Assembly (NCBI GenBank): GCA_020284085.1
Contig: JACEVL010000420.1
Span: forward strand, 1,827,501-1,891,500
Length of the DNA stretch: 64,000 bases
Source: Aporrectodea caliginosa
Taxonomy: Eukaryota > Annelida > Clitellata > Crassiclitellata > Lumbricidae
Direction of reading: 5' to 3'
In this document: positions 59,068 to 64,000 of the stretch, piece by piece
How the letters are laid out: each line of letters opens with the position of its first letter
Numbering within the stretch: the stretch's first letter is position 1
Notes under the pieces: model-generated
The model's database searches: none
Seen by the model: the letters and a program-made list of their open reading frames with translations, nothing else
What the model was told of the DNA's origin: nothing
Translations under genes and position numbers: made by a program

Positions 59068-62000
59068 TCATTCGGCATTCAGTACAACCTCTTCTTCACA
59101 CGTATATTCAAGATCGTCATCGTTCTTGGCAAATCCGTCAGCGTCCGTCACAGCATCTCTGCTGCTGCTAAATTTCTGATGAACCTTGAGATGCTTGTTA
59201 AGGTTTGACTTGAACTTGAAACCTTTGCTGCAGTAGATGCAGAAGAAGAGCTTCTCGTTCTTGTGCGACGCAGCATGGGTCTTGAGATTTCCACGCGTCG
59301 TGAAGCCCTTGCCGCAGGTGTAGCAGAGGAACGGCCGTTCCCGCAGTTCCGCATGAACGACCATGTGCTTCCGCACGGCGTAGGGGTCGTAGAACGCCCT
59401 ATTGCAGACGTGACACCTGTAAGCACGGAATTTCCCGCTGTGCCATTTGATGTGTAGCAGCAGGTAGGCCTTCGACGAGAACTGGCGTCCGCACAGACTA
59501 CACTTGTGAGCAACGACTTTGAGCTGATGAAGCGTCGAGTGTTTGCGCACGAGATGTACTCGGAGTGCACTCCTTGCCTTAAAGTGCTGCCCGCAGTGAC
59601 TACAGACGAGCGGACTTTCGCCCGTGTGGGTTCTCGTGTGCTCCTCGAGGCGTATGGCCGTCAGAAAGCATTTGCTGCAGAACCTGCAAGGGTAGGGCTT
59701 CGAGTCATGCATGAATTTGTGATTTGCCAGACGGTCCGGGCGACGAAAACCAAGTCCACAAATCTCGCAGATGAAATTCTTTGTATCGTCGTGAATCAGC
59801 TTGTGGTTGAGCAGGCCCTTCTGAGTGCAGAACGTTTTCTGGCAGTCGGCGCAGGAAAACCGTTTAGTCATAGCCTTCAGCTTCTGATCGGCTGTTTCCA
59901 AGGCCTTTGCCTCTTCCACAGTGCACGAACAGTCGAGGCCACACCTGCTGCAGATGAAGACATTGTGGTACATCCTGGCATGCGACGAGAGATGCTTACT
60001 GAATCGAAAGCTGTCTCCACAAGACGGACACTTATGCGGGCGTCCATCCAGGTGCATTTTCACGTGCGACTGCAGACCACCTTTGTTTCCAAATGACCGG
60101 CCACAATGGCTGCATTCAAAGACTTTTCGAGTGGTCACTATTTTCTTCTTACTGGCCGCAGATACCTTCGAATCACCTTGCGCAAACACAGCGAGCCCGG
60201 CTTTAGAAGTTACGTGCTCCTGAAGTTGAGTTACGTTTTCAAAAACAGTTTGACAGATGCCGCAAGATGGTAAATTACCTTCAATGATGTGGAGAAATTC
60301 ATGCAGCGAACCATGGCGATACAGGCTCGCATGAGTCCAAAAACTTTCTTTGCACACCATACATTTGTGAGAACCCATCTTCAAGTCGTGTCTGACAATA
60401 CCAGACACATCACCCTCGGATTTTCCCGGAGTCAGCCGGCCCCCTTTAACATCACCATCCAGTTTCTTGGTATCCGAGAAAATTTCGGTCTTAATTTCTG
60501 GAAACTTTAGGCTGCTACTTCCAGCACTGCGCTGATTTTGGTTGCTTCCGCCATAAACCACCACATGATTTAGGAACTCATTCGCATCAGCAAACGAGCT
60601 TTTACATATTCCACACAACGTCTCGTTAAACAACAACAACGGATGTTTGGCCAGATGACCAAAGAGTCCAGAGTGTGTCCCAAACGCCCTGCTACACAGT
60701 TTACAAGTGTGAATGTTTCTTTGTGACGCCTTTAGGGAATTTTTCCTCTGCAGGCGGTCGAGTTCCACTCCCTCAGCGGTCAGAATCAGATCGTTACACT
60801 CAAGACACTTGTAGCTCACGGGGAACGTCTGCAGCTCCCCCGTTTTGTCTGTTCTCACATCAATAAACCGAGTACCTCCGCAGGACTTGCATTTCAGAGT
60901 ATTCCCTTTGAGCAGAGCCTTCTCGGCAGTATCGTGACAAAAGCTCTGCACAGTCACAGTCACAGAGCTGCAGCTGTTTGAACTCCGGCACATATTCTCC
61001 TCGGGGGAACGCAGTGGCTGCGAGACGCCAGACGAAACATGAACACTGTCACAGCCTGTGCTGTTGTTTAAAAGCGCTTTTGAAGCCTTGCGACTACTAG
61101 TTCTTGGGCAGAAACTCGTGCTCTCTTGAGCCTTACACCTTCCACGAGTCACGTTGTTTTTTGCTACAGTGTTTGTCATAAAACTCTCTAAAACTTCAGT
61201 CTTAACAACTGGGACTTCTGTTTCTTTCTGCGACTTACTGTCATTTATCAATGAACCGTGTTGTAACACCTCGTCAGCAGCAGCTTCAAACAATTCATCT
61301 TCTGTCTTGACTGAATATGAGAGATTATTCAACAGAAAACCGTCGTCAGCAGAACACACGGGTTTCATGTTTCTTGACTGGCCCCCTGTAAACAGAAAAT
61401 ATAACTTACTCCTCACTATTAGGAAACTAATAATTTAAAAACTACAAATAAAAATATCTATAAATACATTAATGACACAGCCATATATGCAAAGATAACA
61501 ACATATATGCATATAATGCAGCATACGGATAGCCTTATGCTTCCTTTGTTACAATTACATCTGCAGTGCCAGGCTTAAACATGCACGGAGGACTGCCTAT
61601 TTATCAGCTCACATAAACCAATAAAAACATCTTAAGAAAAGAAACGCAAACGTTGGTATAAAGTATTAGTGAATTCGCTTTCTTAGACTCAGCACAAGAG
61701 GGCAAGTTCCCATTCTGGTCTTCCCACTGACACTTCATGGTCAGTTTATTCACTCTATTGTTCACTTATAATCAGGATGATTTATTATAATAAGGATGAT
61801 TCATTCACGATTTCTTTAACTTTCATGTATAGCAAAGTGCAGTTAGCAGTTGGTTGAATAAAAAGGATATACTTATTTACTTACTTAATAGGGGTGCAAG
61901 TGGGAGCAAAGCCTCAAAATCTTTCTATCCTGGAGGGGCTTTTACCCCATACTCCAGAGTTAAAACTGAAGCATGCTAACCACTAAACTACTCGGCATCC

Positions 62001-63225
62001 CAAAGTTTTACAAGAAAACACTCAAAACTCAGTATCAAAACACAGCTCGACATGTGATTATTGCACGCTCTCCACCATCTGCCCACACAAGGAAATGAAT
62101 AAGGTCAGGGCATGAAAACATGTTTTCTAAATTTTCAAACCTCCAGCTTTCACGTCACACTGATTCCGGCTTTCAGCGACTAATGAGTTGTCTACGCTTG
62201 TCAGAAGGGTGTTGATGTCAGATTCTTGACTTTCAAGACTGTAAAATAATTACATTATAAATTATTTTAGAACATGGCCACAATTTCAACTGCAAAACAC
62301 AAACAATAACAAAGATATAGCAGCAGAGCATTGTAATGTAATGTAAATTCTGAATTGTAATGCCATGTAATTCAGACTTGTTGATTTGTGATTAAGTGCA
62401 ACGTTGTAAACCTGAACATTTATAAATCTTTCAAGCTTCTTGACACCACTGCACACATGACTAAGCCCTTTATCTATTTGCTATTTTAAAATTTGTAGTT
62501 AATCCAACAACCAAGAGTGACATCAACGACAACAATGATGATGATGACGATGATGATGATTACCAAGCCTGCAGAGCAATCAATATGCATAGATAAGCAC
62601 TTCAGCTTGCCAGCAGATTAAAATAAAACGGATTCGTCAATTAACCGACAAATCGATTGAGAAATTTACACAGAAACATTCAAGAAAAAATTACGACTAG
62701 ATAAAAATGCCTATGATGATAACACTAATGTCTTTGACAATTCGTAAGCTGTCATATTCGAGCACTTCTGAGAAGGCTTCTTGAAGATGCGCTATATAAA
62801 TTTCCCGAATAAATGAATGAATTCACCGACCTCCCATCGGCGAAATGCAGATCCCAGTCTGGCTTCGGCATCTGCAAAGCCTCGCATAACGATACGACAT
62901 CGTTGAACTGCTTCATCGACTCTGGCCGACCCGAACATCGCCCCGTGTAGAGAAACTCGAGCCACAGTCTCGCCACACCCAGGTCGTACCCTTCTAACTG
63001 AATAACCGGCTTCTTAGCCCCTGACGCCTCTGACCCCATATCCCTAGATGGCAGCAATTCCCGGAGACTGGGACTGGCAGCGGCCAGGATGACACTATGG
63101 GCCGTGATCTGACAACCCCCCTGTATCTGGATGACGATGTCACACAATGTTCCGTTCTGCTGGAAATCCAACAGGGTTTCCGCAATATGACCCAAATACT
63201 GCTGGGACTGCATTGCGGCATTCAT
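59068..63225 (-). CDS. BTB/POZ-C2H2 zinc-finger transcription factor (3 coding exons, 936 aa)
   Basis: Exons are 63225-62831, 62238-62141 and 61385-59068. The donor GGGAG|GTCGGT leaves phase 2, and exon 2 supplies the third base. Exon 2 ends in phase 1, and exon 3 starts with two bases completing Gly. The total is 2811 nt with no internal stop. The start MNAAMQSQQYLGHIAETLLD was chosen because the in-frame codons upstream lack an ATG. Residues about 10-120 form a BTB/POZ domain (GTLCDIVIQIQG, ITAHSVILAAASPSLREL, WLEFLYTG). An acidic/serine-rich linker contains a CxxC...CxxC zinc ribbon (about residue 330). About a dozen canonical C2H2 fingers plus two or three degenerate ones follow from about 390 to 905, some with TGE-type linkers, and an acidic tail ends the protein. 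It should act in the nucleus as a DNA-binding regulator that dimerises through BTB. The orthologue is not identified. Confidence 0.88.
61386..62140. other. Intron 2 of the BTB-zinc-finger gene, with a tRNA-like repeat
   Basis: Non-coding. At 61905-62005 the minus strand has GATGCCGAGTAGTTTAGTGG and TTAGCATGC (A-box-like) followed by a degenerate B-box region, which suggests a decayed tRNA-derived SINE. The flanking part holds only AT-rich sequence. Confidence 0.45.
62239..62830. other. Intron 1 of the BTB-zinc-finger gene
   Basis: Non-coding, with a GATGAT-type run at about 62535-62562 and a GCGCTATATAAATTTCCC LINE/SINE-like 3' end on the minus/plus border near 62788. Confidence 0.5.
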
Positions 63226-64000
63226 CAGGATTTTTCTTAAAGCGATCGTCAAATAAAATGTTAATAAATTACAGATTTTTAATGAACAGTTTCGCTGAGA
63301 AATCGTTCATGGCCAAGGACAACATATCAACGCACACGTTCAGCAGTCGGCCATGACAGCTTTCTAAGGGAAATTGTGGCGCCACCTCGTAGCAGACTTC
63401 ACAGGCTGCTCGTGAAACTCCGTCACTGCTCGTACTCTGTCAGTGCCAGTCCCAAGCCTGGAGGAAGGAGGAGGGCGACGCTAATGATCTTTGTTATCAC
63501 ACAGTGTCGTTAAACTGAAATTACTACTACTGCTACTACTCGGCACATGCGAATAATAATTGCGATGAAACCAGCTTATTGGATTACCCCAAATTCAGGT
63601 CAACAGAACTGAAATTTAACCACTTTAAACTAAGGCAATTTGTAACTAAATTAACATTATTTGAATGCATAAAATGACACGCATCTCTGCATAGGCTATA
63701 GGTCTAGGCTACACAAGAACGGTTGAAGACCGAAGAGACATAATAGACCTATAGATTCCTTTCCATTCGCATAATAGTCCTACGTTACAAGCGATCATGG
63801 CAGTTTCTTCGTAAACTATTTTTTTTATAGCTAATTGTATATCCATGCAGGTTCTAATGAGGACTATAGGCGAATTGCCAAGGGGCATGCAACTCCCTCC
63901 CTCCCTGTCTGTCTATCTGTCTGTGTCTCTGTCTGTTTGTCTGTCTGTCTGTCTGTTTCTCTCTCTCTCCCCCTCCATCTTCCCTCCTGCTCCGCCACCC
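63226..64000. promoter_or_regulatory. 5' region of the BTB-zinc-finger gene
   Basis: It contains the 5' UTR or first non-coding part and the presumed promoter. Minus-strand ATGs upstream of the chosen start open only short frames (for example MNDFSAKLFIKNL then stop near 63310), i.e. possible uORFs. The window ends in a CTGT/CT simple repeat (63895-63975). No core promoter element is certain. Confidence 0.35.

Noticed and set aside
59506..60096. 196-codon plus-strand ORF
   Set aside because: It is the antisense of the zinc-finger exon. The minus strand reads continuous C2H2 fingers, and the plus frame has no recognisable motif.

Overview
This window is eukaryotic and animal. It has spliced genes with GT/AG introns, a BTB/C2H2 zinc-finger gene, tRNA-derived SINEs, CR1/L2-like LINE fragments and many DNA transposons (hAT, mariner, pogo, piggyBac-like). 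AT-rich introns, many short tandem repeats and the very frequent palindromic word TAGGCCTA suggest a marine invertebrate deuterostome. An echinoderm is my best guess, but the sequence does not prove it.

About 58 kb is a tandem array on the minus strand of one gene family: a four-exon, membrane-anchored short-chain dehydrogenase/reductase (SDR) of the retinol dehydrogenase / hydroxybutyrate dehydrogenase type. Splice sites and phases are identical between copies (exon 1 to 2 phase 1, 2 to 3 phase 2, 3 to 4 phase 1). Copy A (1679-4883) gives an intact 333-residue model. Copy B (7270-11871) gives an intact 340-residue model with a remodelled C-terminus and a second, frameshifted last exon. Copy C (18852-22128) has lost its start codon and membrane anchor. 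Copy D (38280-53349) is cut in its last exon by a 6.17-kb element. Between C and D, at about 30.0-36.5 kb, lies a ghost unit: both flanks of the duplicated unit are present, but the whole gene body is missing at a junction near 35,130.

The units are filled with mobile DNA. Many insertions can be defined exactly from target-site duplications and from empty sites in the paralogous units. They include hAT elements at 2304-2496, 23291-26512, 34786-34953 and 55224-57616, a TTAA-flanked element at 22199-23151, a mariner remnant at 28353-28947, a deleted pogo element at 48887-50921, an unclassified inverted-repeat transposon at 46560-48396, and several LINE and SINE pieces. A 19-bp minisatellite present as short remnants in units A and D has expanded to about 2.15 kb in unit C (15474-17632).

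The most unusual object is 38411-44577, a near-perfect giant palindrome. It has roughly 2.5-kb arms made partly of 30-bp tandem repeats, a 1.2-kb loop carrying a 128-codon cysteine-containing ORF, and a 6-bp target duplication inside SDR exon 4.

The right end (59068-63225, minus) holds a three-exon BTB-zinc-finger gene, which looks intact and single-copy. It is unrelated to the SDR array.
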